Source of the DNA: an uncultured Roseobacter sp.
GTDB lineage: Bacteria; Pseudomonadota; Alphaproteobacteria; Rhodobacterales; Rhodobacteraceae
NCBI RefSeq assembly: GCF_947495275.1
Contig: NZ_CANLYL010000006.1
Location: 124,001 to 188,000 of the forward strand
DNA: 64,000 nucleotides
Direction: 5' to 3'
Under the pieces are notes generated by a model, which saw only the letters and a program-made list of their open reading frames with translations, was not told where the DNA came from and made no database searches. The translations under genes were made by a program, and so were the position numbers. This document shows, piece by piece, positions 53,585 through 61,795 of the stretch. Within the stretch, counting starts at the first letter, position 1. Each line of letters starts with the position of its first letter.

Positions 53585-53938
53585 TTACTCCGGTCGTTTG
53601 CCATCGGGATACGGGATCACGACCAGCATTTTGCAAATATGGTTGGACTTGTTCTCGATGCGACGAAGCTCGCCCGGGGGTATGGTGCAACTGTCCATCG
53701 CGCTCAGAACCGTCTCGACACCATCGGCCTCCACGGTCATCTCCCCTTCGAGAACGATATAGACTTTTTCGAAGGGTGTGCTGTCCGGGCCCGCACCGCC
53801 GCCGGGCAGGAATTGCGAGAGCCCGACCCATTGGTTTTCCGGCCCGCCCTCTTCGAACCCCTGCAGGCGCAAGCCCGCGACCCCCCAATGGTTGGGGGCC
53901 TCATAGGGCTCAGCCTCGGAGAAGCGCTTGAGATGCAT
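53585..53938 (-). CDS. Small cupin-domain protein
   Basis: 117 residues, single cupin: FEKVYIVLEGEMTVEADGVETVLSAMDSCTIPPGELRRIENKSNHICKMLVV. The usual metal ligands HxH of cupin motif 1 are replaced (EKVYIVLEGE), and motif 2 His is missing too (PPGELRRIEN), so it probably binds no metal. The ATG overlaps the cyclase stop by one base (TGATG). The longer frame to 54145 lies inside the cyclase gene. Confidence 0.85.
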   Translation of the reverse strand: MHLKRFSEAEPYEAPNHWGVAGLRLQGFEEGGPENQWVGLSQFLPGGGAGPDSTPFEKVYIVLEGEMTVEADGVETVLSAMDSCTIPPGELRRIENKSNHICKMLVVIPYPDGKRPE

Positions 53939-54774
53939 CAGAAGGCCTCTCCGGCTTCGATGCGGTAAGCTTGCGCCGTGTCGGTGATCGCAACCAGGCG
54001 GATGATGCACCCGTCGCCGCGGTCCCAGTTCCAGGGGAAAAAGGCAAAGGTCACCCGTTTGCCGGTCACCGCATCGAGATCGCCGCCGACGTTTTCGATA
54101 CCCAGAATACCGTTCGAGAACAGCGTGTTGTGGACGGGTTCCCATTCGGGGAAGTCATCTTTCCAGTCGTTGCCACCGGACCATTCCTTATACTCTGCCT
54201 GCAGATGCGGCAGGATCGGGCCGTTGCGTTGTGGGCCAATTGCAGTGGCCAGCGGATGATCGTTGGCCTGAGTATCGTGACCAACCACCTTGACGCCTTT
54301 TTCCACCATCCAATCTGCGGCGGATTGAACCAGACCGGGGCAATAGGCAAAGTAATCACCGTCTTCGTATTGTTTGTGCCAGCCGGTGTTGATGATCAGC
54401 ACGTCGCCCTTGCGGATCGCATGACCACAGGCCTCCTCCAGATCATCACCGGTGATCGATTCCCATTTCTTCTTCGGGATCGACACAACAAGGCCGGACC
54501 CAAAAAAGTGCGGCAGCGGCACCTCGTCGATAAAAGGTGTGCCCTGCACCACATGCGCGGGGGCGTCGATATGGGTGGTCACATGCATCGTCGTCGTAAT
54601 GGTCTGGCTCAGCACTCCCGATTTCGCCATGTAGTGCTTGCGCTCGATGGCGACGTCTTTGAAATAGGGCCAGTTCGGGCATTGATAGCCGAACCGGTGG
54701 CTCAGGTTCACAAACTCCAGACCCATTTCGTTGTTGTCATTTGCCTGAAACTCAATACCGCGGATTTCCACCAT
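53938..54774 (-). CDS. Cyclase-family (kynurenine-formamidase-like) metal hydrolase
   Basis: 278 residues from the ATG at 54774 (GAGG ten bases upstream; in-frame ATG at 54795 is an alternative). It has the metal motif of the 'putative cyclase' family: MHVTTHIDAPAHV for HxGTHxDxPxH, with a Thr in place of the Gly. DVLIINTGW, GHDTQAND and NGILGIENVGG are further family blocks. Relatives hydrolyse amides or lactones such as N-formylkynurenine and isatin. It is the first gene of the ten-gene operon and is divergent from the IclR regulator. Confidence 0.87.
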   Translation of the reverse strand: MVEIRGIEFQANDNNEMGLEFVNLSHRFGYQCPNWPYFKDVAIERKHYMAKSGVLSQTITTTMHVTTHIDAPAHVVQGTPFIDEVPLPHFFGSGLVVSIPKKKWESITGDDLEEACGHAIRKGDVLIINTGWHKQYEDGDYFAYCPGLVQSAADWMVEKGVKVVGHDTQANDHPLATAIGPQRNGPILPHLQAEYKEWSGGNDWKDDFPEWEPVHNTLFSNGILGIENVGGDLDAVTGKRVTFAFFPWNWDRGDGCIIRLVAITDTAQAYRIEAGEAF

Positions 54775-54895
54775 GGATACATGTCCTCTGTTCACCGCCG
54801 GGGCAGTGTTAGTTGGTTTTAAAGGTTCGATTGGGCCTCCCAGCCTAATTGACTATTTTGATACACATGCATCGCATTACGGTCAATATATAATT

Positions 54896-54925
54896 ACAAT
54901 GTGGCCTTACTGTATCACAATGCGG
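54896..54925. promoter_or_regulatory. Candidate IclR operator: direct repeats in phase
   Basis: ACAATGTGG at 54896-54904 and ACAATGCGG at 54917-54925 are direct repeats 21 bp apart, two helical turns. They lie in the 217-bp divergent region between cyclase and IclR genes, which is notably AT-rich. A TTGACA follows (54935-54940 region). Confidence 0.4.
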
Positions 54926-54991
54926 TTATTTGCTTGACACCAGACGCAACAGAAGTAAGACCAAGAAAACGACAAACCTCACGGAGACCCT

Positions 54992-55762
54992 ATGAAAACT
55001 GAAGAAATCGAAAGCGGTCGGAGTGGCATTCAGGTAATTTCACGTGCAGCGACAATACTGCGCAGCCTCAAGGAACACCCGGAAGGCCTGAGCCTCGGGC
55101 AAATCGCTTCTGAAGTGGGGTTGCCCCGCTCAACGGTTCAGAGAATCGCCGGCGCGCTTCAGACGGAGCGGTTGTTGATTTCGAATGCATCAGGCGGCGG
55201 CGTCAGATTGGGACCGGAACTTGGCGCGCTGGCGCAGGCCGCTCGCCATGACACCGCAGAGCGTTGCAGAGCATTGCTTAGCGATTTGACGCAAGCGACC
55301 GGTGAAACGTCAGATCTATCTGTTCTTCGCGGTGATAAGATGATTTTCATTGATCAGGTGCCGGGCACGCACCGTTTGCGCACCGTGTCCTCAGTCGGCG
55401 AAGTCTTCCCGATCACCACAACCGCAAACGGTCGCGCCTGTCTTGCAAAATTGCCCCGTGACGTCGCACTGAAGCGTGCCAGCGCCGAAGCCGGCCGCAA
55501 TGGCATTGACCTCGATCTGAACGAATTTGGCAGGTTACTTGATCATGTTGCGCAAACCGGTCTTGCCTATGACAACAATGAGCACTCAGACGGTATTTCG
55601 GCAGTAGGGTTCGCGTTTGAAGACTGGACCGGCGAATTGCACGCCATATCCGTACCGGTCCCCACGACACGTTTCCTGAGACAACAACCAGAGATCGAAG
55701 CCGCTGTACGGCGATCGGCAAGCGCCGTCGAGAAGGTCATGCAAGGCGGGCGCGGGAGATAG
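54992..55762 (+). CDS. IclR-family transcriptional regulator
   Basis: 256 residues: IclR HTH (LGQIASEVGLPRSTVQRIAGALQTERLL) and effector domain (DQVPGTHRLRTVSSVGEVFPITTTANGRACLA ... YDNNEHSDGISAVGFAF). It is divergent from the cyclase-to-BKACE operon and is its probable regulator, responding to a substrate or intermediate. No other target is nearby. Confidence 0.93.
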   Translation: MKTEEIESGRSGIQVISRAATILRSLKEHPEGLSLGQIASEVGLPRSTVQRIAGALQTERLLISNASGGGVRLGPELGALAQAARHDTAERCRALLSDLTQATGETSDLSVLRGDKMIFIDQVPGTHRLRTVSSVGEVFPITTTANGRACLAKLPRDVALKRASAEAGRNGIDLDLNEFGRLLDHVAQTGLAYDNNEHSDGISAVGFAFEDWTGELHAISVPVPTTRFLRQQPEIEAAVRRSASAVEKVMQGGRGR

Positions 55763-55967
55763 ACCGGCACCCGACCTCCAGACGCAAAGTCGAAAAGGAA
55801 TAGATGTGCGACGCTTGTAGTATCCTGCAAAAGCCCGACTAGGCATCAAGATCGAGAACATTTTCGGATCAGATATTGCGATTAACTTTAGCTCCGTGAC
55901 GGGCTTCGGAAGAAGAGCCCGGACCCCGAGACAGTAAAATGTCCTTGACACAAAGTCGTCAATTTTA

Positions 55968-55992
55968 TTAGTTCGGAAGGTAGACGAACTAA
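55968..55992. promoter_or_regulatory. Candidate ROK-regulator operator
   Basis: TTAGTTCG-(9 nt)-CGAACTAA: perfect 8-base inverted repeat. A TTGACA at 55945-55950 and TATTAG at 55966-55971 form a likely promoter that overlaps the first arm. It precedes the ROK gene start by 15 bases. Confidence 0.6.
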
Positions 55993-56007
55993 TCTGTGAG
56001 CTAAACC

Positions 56008-57222
56008 TTGAGCGATATTTCGGCGATTTCGAGACGCGTGACGACCAGCACTATCGTGCAGGCAATCACAAGCTATGGGCCTATTTCCCGTGCCAGCGTT
56101 GCCAAGATGACCGGGCTTTCCAAACAGACAGTTTCAGAAGTTGTCTCTCGGCTGGAAAGCGATGGCTGGGTGCAAACCGTCGGCCGAACCGAAGGCAACA
56201 TCGGGCGTCGTGCGGTTGTCTACGAAATCGTCCCTGACGCTGCATTCGTGGCAAGTGTTGATCTTGGAGGAACAAAGGTACGTGTCGCGCTGTGTAATTT
56301 GTCCGGTACAGTGGTCGTGGAGACATCCGAACCAACCGACGTCAAAGGTGGTGAGGCAGTCGTGGATCAGATTGCAAGGCTGATCATCAACGTCGCCGAT
56401 ACAAAAAAGCTACCAACAGAAAAAATCCGCATCGCTGTTATTGGCGTACCCGGGGTCCTGGAAGCAAAAACCGGCCATATCAGGATGGCTCCAAACATCG
56501 CAGACATGGACACGCTGAATTTTCCCGACCTGCTCGAGAAACGACTGGGCGTTGAAGTTGTTGTGGAAAATGACGTCAATCTGGCCGCTTTGGGCGAGCA
56601 CTGGATGACACAGCGCACCGACCGCGACGATCTTGCCTTTGTCTCGGTGGGCACCGGGATCGGTGCGGGCCTAGTGGTTGGCGGCGAGCTGGTCAGGGGT
56701 GCAACAGGCGCTGCGGGAGAAATCGGATTTCTTCCCTTCGGCGCTGATCCGCAGGAAGATGAAAGCCTCAGCATCGGCGCACTGGAGCGTGTCACTGCAA
56801 CCTCGGCGATCACTACTTTTTACCAACAGCAAACGGGCCGCTCTCTGACAGTGCCAGAAATTTTTGAGGCCGCTTCAGAGGGGGATACAATCGCCAAAGA
56901 AGCATTGGGGCACGCTGCGCGACACATCGCACGCGCCGTTGTTGCGATCTGTTCGATTGTCGACCCCTCCTGTGTGGTGCTCGGGGGATCCATCGGCGCA
57001 CGCTCTGAACTAATGGAATTGATTGAACCCGAGATCATGAAGTGTTTCCCAAGACCGATCACCCTGGAGCCTTCCGCTTTGGGCAGCCACGCGGCACTTG
57101 CGGGTGCAACCGCCGTCGGATTGTCACGCTTACACATTGCCGTTTTTGCGAAGGGCTTGCCCGGCACCAAGATCGACGTCCCCTCCCCCGAACTAAAGAC
57201 GTTTCAGCAAGGTGCTGCATGA
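56008..57222 (+). CDS. ROK-family transcriptional regulator
   Basis: 404 residues from a TTG start (no ATG is possible nearby; no strong ribosome site). N-terminal MarR-like HTH (ISRASVAKMTGLSKQTVSEVVSRLESDGWVQ) and a ROK sugar-kinase fold (DLGGTKVRVAL, VENDVNLAALGEH, GTGIGAGLVVGGELVRGATGAAGEIGF). The zinc motif CxCGxxGCxE of many ROK proteins is missing, and the usual catalytic EIGH reads EIGF, so it is a sensor rather than a kinase. It overlaps the M20 gene (ATGA) and heads the operon, much like frcR heads the fructose importer genes of rhizobia. Confidence 0.9.
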   Translation: MSDISAISRRVTTSTIVQAITSYGPISRASVAKMTGLSKQTVSEVVSRLESDGWVQTVGRTEGNIGRRAVVYEIVPDAAFVASVDLGGTKVRVALCNLSGTVVVETSEPTDVKGGEAVVDQIARLIINVADTKKLPTEKIRIAVIGVPGVLEAKTGHIRMAPNIADMDTLNFPDLLEKRLGVEVVVENDVNLAALGEHWMTQRTDRDDLAFVSVGTGIGAGLVVGGELVRGATGAAGEIGFLPFGADPQEDESLSIGALERVTATSAITTFYQQQTGRSLTVPEIFEAASEGDTIAKEALGHAARHIARAVVAICSIVDPSCVVLGGSIGARSELMELIEPEIMKCFPRPITLEPSALGSHAALAGATAVGLSRLHIAVFAKGLPGTKIDVPSPELKTFQQGAA

Positions 57223-58472
57223 CCCTGCCAGAGATGGAACAAAAGCTGGTCCAAATTCAGGACGCTGAAGCTGATCTGGCACTTTTGCGAGACGCGATAG
57301 GGCATGAAAGCGTCACGGGAAATGAGGCTGCATTCGCGTCTTTTTTGATGAACCAACTAAGTGATTTGGACATGTCAACTGGTATGGAGGCTTTCCTCCC
57401 TGGACGGCCCAATACCTGGGGGGTGCGAGAAGGTCTTGGCGACGGGCCACATTTGATGTTTGTCGGCCATACCGACACCGTGCATGTCCGTGGATGGTCT
57501 GAACACTGGAAAGGACAGCCCCAGGAAAATCCTTGGGCAGCATACCAAAGTGACGACGAGATATGGGGACGTGGCGCCTGTGATCTCAAGGGGGGCATAT
57601 GTGCTGCAATCGCAGCACTACGCTTGCTTGATCGAGCCGACGTCAAACTGTCCGGTACAGTCAGCTTTGCCTTCGTCGGAGACGAAGAAAGCGGGGAGCC
57701 CGGAACCGGGGTCAGCGCCGGCGCCAAGGACCTCGTCGCGCGGGTCAACGCCGGGCAGGTCAAGAAACCTGATTTTGCGGTCTATGTCGAACCAACGACG
57801 CTGGACGTCTATACGGCCCAAATTGGGTTCCTAATTGCCGAAATCACAGTGACTGGCCGCTCGGCCTACTTCGGAACCCCCGAAGACGGCGTCGATGCGC
57901 TGAAGGCAACAGGTGAAATCCTCGCGTCGCTCTGGCAACTAGACGCCGCCCTCGCCAGCGGCACGAAACATGACCTCGTTGGATCCTCGGGGCTTTTGGT
58001 CACCGAAGTTGTTGGCGGGGGATACATCGCTGTTCCGGGGGAGTGCAAAATCTCGCTGATCCGCAAGCTGCGCCCCGAAGAAGATCTCGACCACGCGGTG
58101 ACAGAGTTGGAAACCGTGCTTGCGGAAACCACACTGGACGAAGAAATCTCGATCAGTATCAACTATCCTGCAGGAAGAGATCACCCCTGCGGCGGCTCAC
58201 CTGTTGAAATTGACCCGGACCATCCATCGGCGCTGCTGCTCGCGGATTGTATCGGAAGCACTCATAGCAGCGGCGGCGCGATCGGCGGCGCGCCCTATTG
58301 GTCCGAGACGCCATTTCTGGTGAATACGCTTGGATGCCCGGCAGTTTACTGCGCGCCCGGCGACATCAGCGTCGCCCATACTTTCGAGGAACGCATCAGC
58401 GTCGAAGAATATCTGGCGGCAGTTCGCGCCTTTGCCCTGTTTATCGCGCACTATTGCGGCACCTGTAACTGA
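57219..58472 (+). CDS. M20-family peptidase / deacylase of the ROK-linked operon
   Basis: 417 residues from the ATG at 57219 (ATGA overlap with the ROK gene; the longer frame to 57042 is inside it). Metal ligands: MFVGHTDTVHV near residue 77, WGRGACDLKGG near 110 and VGDEESGEPG near 143. It fits the ArgE/DapE type that cleaves N-acyl amino acids or dipeptides, distinct from the M20D enzyme at 27.6 kb. It probably deacylates the imported compound, generating an amino acid for the racemase. Confidence 0.9.
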   Translation: MTLPEMEQKLVQIQDAEADLALLRDAIGHESVTGNEAAFASFLMNQLSDLDMSTGMEAFLPGRPNTWGVREGLGDGPHLMFVGHTDTVHVRGWSEHWKGQPQENPWAAYQSDDEIWGRGACDLKGGICAAIAALRLLDRADVKLSGTVSFAFVGDEESGEPGTGVSAGAKDLVARVNAGQVKKPDFAVYVEPTTLDVYTAQIGFLIAEITVTGRSAYFGTPEDGVDALKATGEILASLWQLDAALASGTKHDLVGSSGLLVTEVVGGGYIAVPGECKISLIRKLRPEEDLDHAVTELETVLAETTLDEEISISINYPAGRDHPCGGSPVEIDPDHPSALLLADCIGSTHSSGGAIGGAPYWSETPFLVNTLGCPAVYCAPGDISVAHTFEERISVEEYLAAVRAFALFIAHYCGTCN

Positions 58473-58492
58473 AAACCAACCGGGAGGATAAA

Positions 58493-59539
58493 ATGAGAAG
58501 AGAGCTATTGAACCTAGTGATTGGCCTGACGTTGACGCTGGCAGGCGGGCCACTCTTTGCGCAGACCATTGGTCCTGGCGGTGAAACCGCCACGCCCACG
58601 GCCGAAATTACGGTCCCCGAAAACAGCATGGAAAAGCTGAAAGCCGAAGGTCACACCGCCGCGCTGCTTTGGCATGATCAATCGGATTTCGTGAACGCCG
58701 TGACCGCCGGTGCCACCGATGAATTTGCCCGTTTCGGGATCGAAGTTGTCGCGACAACAAGTGCCGGGTTCGATGCGGCAAAACAACGAAGCGATATCGA
58801 AACCGCCTTGATCAAAGACCCCAGTATCATCCTGTCGCTGCCCCTCGATCCGGTAACATCCGCAGCGGCGTTCAAGGAAGCAAAAGAGAGTGGGGTAAAG
58901 CTGGTCTTCTTGTCCAACCTGCCAGCCGACTATCAGCACCCGGGCGATTATGCTGCAATCGTGACGGATGATCTTTTCCAGATGGGCAAGCAAGCAGCCG
59001 ATGCGCTGGCTGCCTCAATGGGTGAGACCGGAACCGTTGGTTGGATTTACCACGACGCGGCTTACTATGTGACCAACCAGCGGGATAACGCTTTCAAGAC
59101 TACGATCGAAAACGATTACCCCAACATGTCCATCGTCGCCGAACAGGGCATCAGCGATCCCGCCCGCGCAGAGGAGATCGCCAATGCGATGTTACTGCGA
59201 AACCCCGATCTGGGCGGCATCTATGTCACCTGGGCCGGACCAGCTGAAGGCGTTCTGGCGGCGCTGCGCGCAAATGGAAATACAACAACAAAGATTGTGA
59301 CCCTTGATCTCTCCGAACCAGTTGCTCTGGATATGGTCAACGGCGGAAACGTCGCCGCGATTGTGGCCGACGAGGCTTACGAGCTTGGCCGCGCGATGGC
59401 TGCGGCAGGCATCCTTGATCTGTTGGGGCAAGAGGTGCCGCCGTTCATTGTGGCGCCCGCCGTGACGGTGACCGCAGACAATGTTGTGGATGGTTGGAAA
59501 CAGTCGCTCAACATCGAAGCGCCCGAGAGCGTCAGATAG
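58493..59539 (+). CDS. Sugar-type ABC substrate-binding protein (Peripla_BP_4)
   Basis: 348 residues with signal peptide (RRELLNLVIGLTLTLAGGPLFAQ). Type I binding fold of the ribose/CUT2 class: TAALLWHDQSDFVNAVTAGATDEFARFGIEVVATTSAGFDAAKQRSDIETAL, then LPLDPVTSAAAFKEA and IYVTWAGPAEGVLAALRANG. The mature N-terminus is extended by ~30 residues (GPGGETATPTAEITVPENS). The ligand is formally sugar-like, but the operon enzymes act on amino-acid derivatives. GGGAGGA is the ribosome site. Confidence 0.9.
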   Translation: MRRELLNLVIGLTLTLAGGPLFAQTIGPGGETATPTAEITVPENSMEKLKAEGHTAALLWHDQSDFVNAVTAGATDEFARFGIEVVATTSAGFDAAKQRSDIETALIKDPSIILSLPLDPVTSAAAFKEAKESGVKLVFLSNLPADYQHPGDYAAIVTDDLFQMGKQAADALAASMGETGTVGWIYHDAAYYVTNQRDNAFKTTIENDYPNMSIVAEQGISDPARAEEIANAMLLRNPDLGGIYVTWAGPAEGVLAALRANGNTTTKIVTLDLSEPVALDMVNGGNVAAIVADEAYELGRAMAAAGILDLLGQEVPPFIVAPAVTVTADNVVDGWKQSLNIEAPESVR

Positions 59540-59554
59540 CAATTTTCTCCCTGC

Positions 59555-59586
59555 GGAGAGGAGACCGGGCGGTATCGGTCTTCTCC
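59555..59586 (+). other. Intercistronic stem-loop after the CUT2-type binding-protein gene
   Basis: GGAGA(GG)AGACCG pairs with CGGTCTTCTCC: 11 pairs interrupted by a two-base bulge, 8-base loop. It lies in the 73-base gap before the permease gene, the third such element behind a binding-protein gene in this window. Confidence 0.45.
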
Positions 59587-59612
59587 ACCCCATCTCAATT
59601 GGACATCGGATC

Positions 59613-60566
59613 ATGGAACGTCTCAGATCGCGGTCAATCGGCACGGACATTCAACAGTGGATCGTCTATATCGGGTTTTTGGCGATCTTCCTGTTTTTCG
59701 CGCTGACCCTACATGACGATGGGTTTCTGACACAACGCAACCTGACCAACATCATCTTGCAGACTGCGCCTGCGACGATCATGGCAGTCGGCCTCGTCTT
59801 CGCTCTTTCGGCCGGAGAGATCGATCTTAGTTTTGGATCAATTGTTGCCGTGGCCGCATTGTCGGCGGCCGTCGCAATGCAACACTATTCAATGCCGATC
59901 GGCGTAATCGCCGGCCTTGCTGCGGGCGTTTTCATCGGAGCCTTCAACGGTGTCCTTGTTGCCTATCTCAAGCTACCGTCCTTTCTGGTGACCCTTGCAA
60001 CAATGGGGCTTTTTGCAGGAATCGCGCGGACCATGACAGACCTGCGGTCCATTCCAGTGGTCAACGAAACATTTACCGGGATATTCGGATCCGGAAAGCT
60101 GTTTTCCATACCTTCTCTGGTGATCTGGACCGCCATCGCCGTCATCATTGGTCATCTGGTTTATCGACATACAAAATTTGGCGCGCATGTTCTTGCAACC
60201 GGCGACAACGCTCGCGCAGCCCAGGTGTCCGGGATCAAGGTGCCGCGTGTGCGCTTTTATGTTCTGACCATTTGCGGGGCCTGCGCGGGTCTTGCCGGAC
60301 TGCTTTATGCAGGACGGCTTCAAGCCGCCAAATATACCTTGGGCGAAAGTGATCTGATGACCGTCATCGCAGCGGTGATCGTCGGTGGCACGGCGCTCAA
60401 TGGCGGCAAGGGGTCGGTCATGGGCGCGCTTGTCGGATCTGTGTTGATGGGGATGCTCAACAACGGCCTCATCCTGATGAACCTGAAGGTATCTGACCAG
60501 ATGATCGTGCGCGGGCTGATCATTTTGCTCGCCGTTGCAATTTCGCTGCGCGACACCAAACGCTGA
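59613..60566 (+). CDS. CUT2-family ABC permease (RbsC/FrcC type)
   Basis: 317 residues from the ATG at 59613 (the frame is open into the binding-protein gene). About 8-10 TM segments; SAGEIDLSFGSIVAVAALSAAV, GAFNGVLVAYLKLPSFLVTLATMGLFAGIA and VIAAVIVGGTALNGGKGSVMGALVGSVLMGML are RbsC-type blocks. It forms a homodimeric channel with the binding protein and single-domain ATPase of this operon. Confidence 0.92.
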   Translation: MERLRSRSIGTDIQQWIVYIGFLAIFLFFALTLHDDGFLTQRNLTNIILQTAPATIMAVGLVFALSAGEIDLSFGSIVAVAALSAAVAMQHYSMPIGVIAGLAAGVFIGAFNGVLVAYLKLPSFLVTLATMGLFAGIARTMTDLRSIPVVNETFTGIFGSGKLFSIPSLVIWTAIAVIIGHLVYRHTKFGAHVLATGDNARAAQVSGIKVPRVRFYVLTICGACAGLAGLLYAGRLQAAKYTLGESDLMTVIAAVIVGGTALNGGKGSVMGALVGSVLMGMLNNGLILMNLKVSDQMIVRGLIILLAVAISLRDTKR

Positions 60567-60583
60567 ACAAAGGACCACGCCAC

Positions 60584-61795
60584 ATGTTTCTAGATGTCCT
60601 CATGCGTCGAAATCCTCGCTTCATCGAGGCTGCAATGGCGCTTCACCAGTCCGGCGAGCTGCCGCCGAATTCCTATGTTCTGGATCTGGACGCGGTGGAA
60701 CGTAACGCCCGGCATTTCTCCGACAAGGCCAAGTCGCTGGGAATGAAAACATTTGCCATGACCAAACAGGTTGGGCGGCATTCCGGGTTTTGCGCAGCGG
60801 TCAAGCGCGGCGGTATCGACAGATCGGTGGCGGTGGATATGGATTGCGCTATTTCCTGTCATCGTGCTGGTCTTAGAACCGGTCATTTGGGGCATCTTGT
60901 GCAGGTACCTCGAGGAGATGCCGGGTTTGCGGCGGCGCAGCTAAAACCGGACTACTGGACTGTCTTCAGTGATCAAAAAGCGACAGAAGCGGCCGCTGCA
61001 GCAGCGAAATGTGAGCGCACTCAAAACCTGCTGGCCCGTATCCAGACCGAAGGCGATACGTTCTACCGGGGCCATGAGGGCGGTTTCGCAGCAGAGGATG
61101 TGGCGAAAGTCGCAGATTTTATCGACACCCTGGATGGTGCCGCCTTCGCCGGCATCACGACTTTTCCAGCGCTTTTGTTTGATCAGGACAGCCGCAAGGT
61201 TGTTCCCACTCAAAACCTCGCAACACTGTCGCGTGCCGCAGAAGCGCTGGCCGCAACCGGGCGTGACCAAATTGAGATCAACGCGCCCGGAACAAATTCC
61301 TCCGTGATCCTGCCGGCACTGGCAGACGCAGGCGCCACCCAATGCGAACCGGGAAATGCACTACACGGAACCACGCCACTCCATGCAATTGAGGATCTGC
61401 CGGAGGATCCCGCCGTCTTGTATCTGAGCGAAGTCTCCCATCATCATGGCGGCAACGCCTTCTGTTTTGGCGGCGGGCTCTATATTGATCCGGTCTTCCC
61501 GAAATATGATCTCAAAGCACTGATCAGTTCCACACCAACCAGCACGGCCTCGGCACTCACCAGCGTCGAAGTTCCCGACTATGCCGCCATTGACTACTAC
61601 GGAATGATTGATGCCACCGGTCCGATAAAACCAAAAGCAGGTGATACCGTCGTTTTCGGATTTCGCGGCCAGGCATTTGTGACGCGAGCCAATATTGTCG
61701 GCGTTTCCGGAGTAAGTACTGGATCGCCCCGGGTCACCACCATCGAAGACATCTTCGGACGGCCCACCGGATGGCCGGAGAGGGCTTTGACATGA
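60584..61795 (+). CDS. YhfX-like PLP-dependent amino-acid racemase
   Basis: 403 residues, fold type III (alanine-racemase-like) with the PLP-binding Lys in FAMTKQVGRH near residue 64; SYVLDLDAVERNARHFSDKAK before it is the usual start of the barrel. The protein resembles E. coli YhfX, a predicted racemase of unknown substrate, in length and pattern (VSHHHGGNAFCFGGGLY, IDYYGMIDATG). It sits between the permease and ATPase genes and overlaps the latter (ATGA), so it is clearly part of the import operon. Together with the M20 deacylase it points to an N-acyl or D-amino-acid-containing substrate. Confidence 0.8.
   Translation: MFLDVLMRRNPRFIEAAMALHQSGELPPNSYVLDLDAVERNARHFSDKAKSLGMKTFAMTKQVGRHSGFCAAVKRGGIDRSVAVDMDCAISCHRAGLRTGHLGHLVQVPRGDAGFAAAQLKPDYWTVFSDQKATEAAAAAAKCERTQNLLARIQTEGDTFYRGHEGGFAAEDVAKVADFIDTLDGAAFAGITTFPALLFDQDSRKVVPTQNLATLSRAAEALAATGRDQIEINAPGTNSSVILPALADAGATQCEPGNALHGTTPLHAIEDLPEDPAVLYLSEVSHHHGGNAFCFGGGLYIDPVFPKYDLKALISSTPTSTASALTSVEVPDYAAIDYYGMIDATGPIKPKAGDTVVFGFRGQAFVTRANIVGVSGVSTGSPRVTTIEDIFGRPTGWPERALT

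Noticed and set aside
53971-54822. 283-codon open frame opposite the cyclase gene
   Set aside because: Antisense shadow; the minus-strand cyclase has clear metal-binding motifs and operon overlap.
54818-54848. GGTTCGATTG resembling a tRNA T-loop
   Set aside because: No T-stem pairing and no other tRNA arms; it lies in the upstream region of the cyclase gene.
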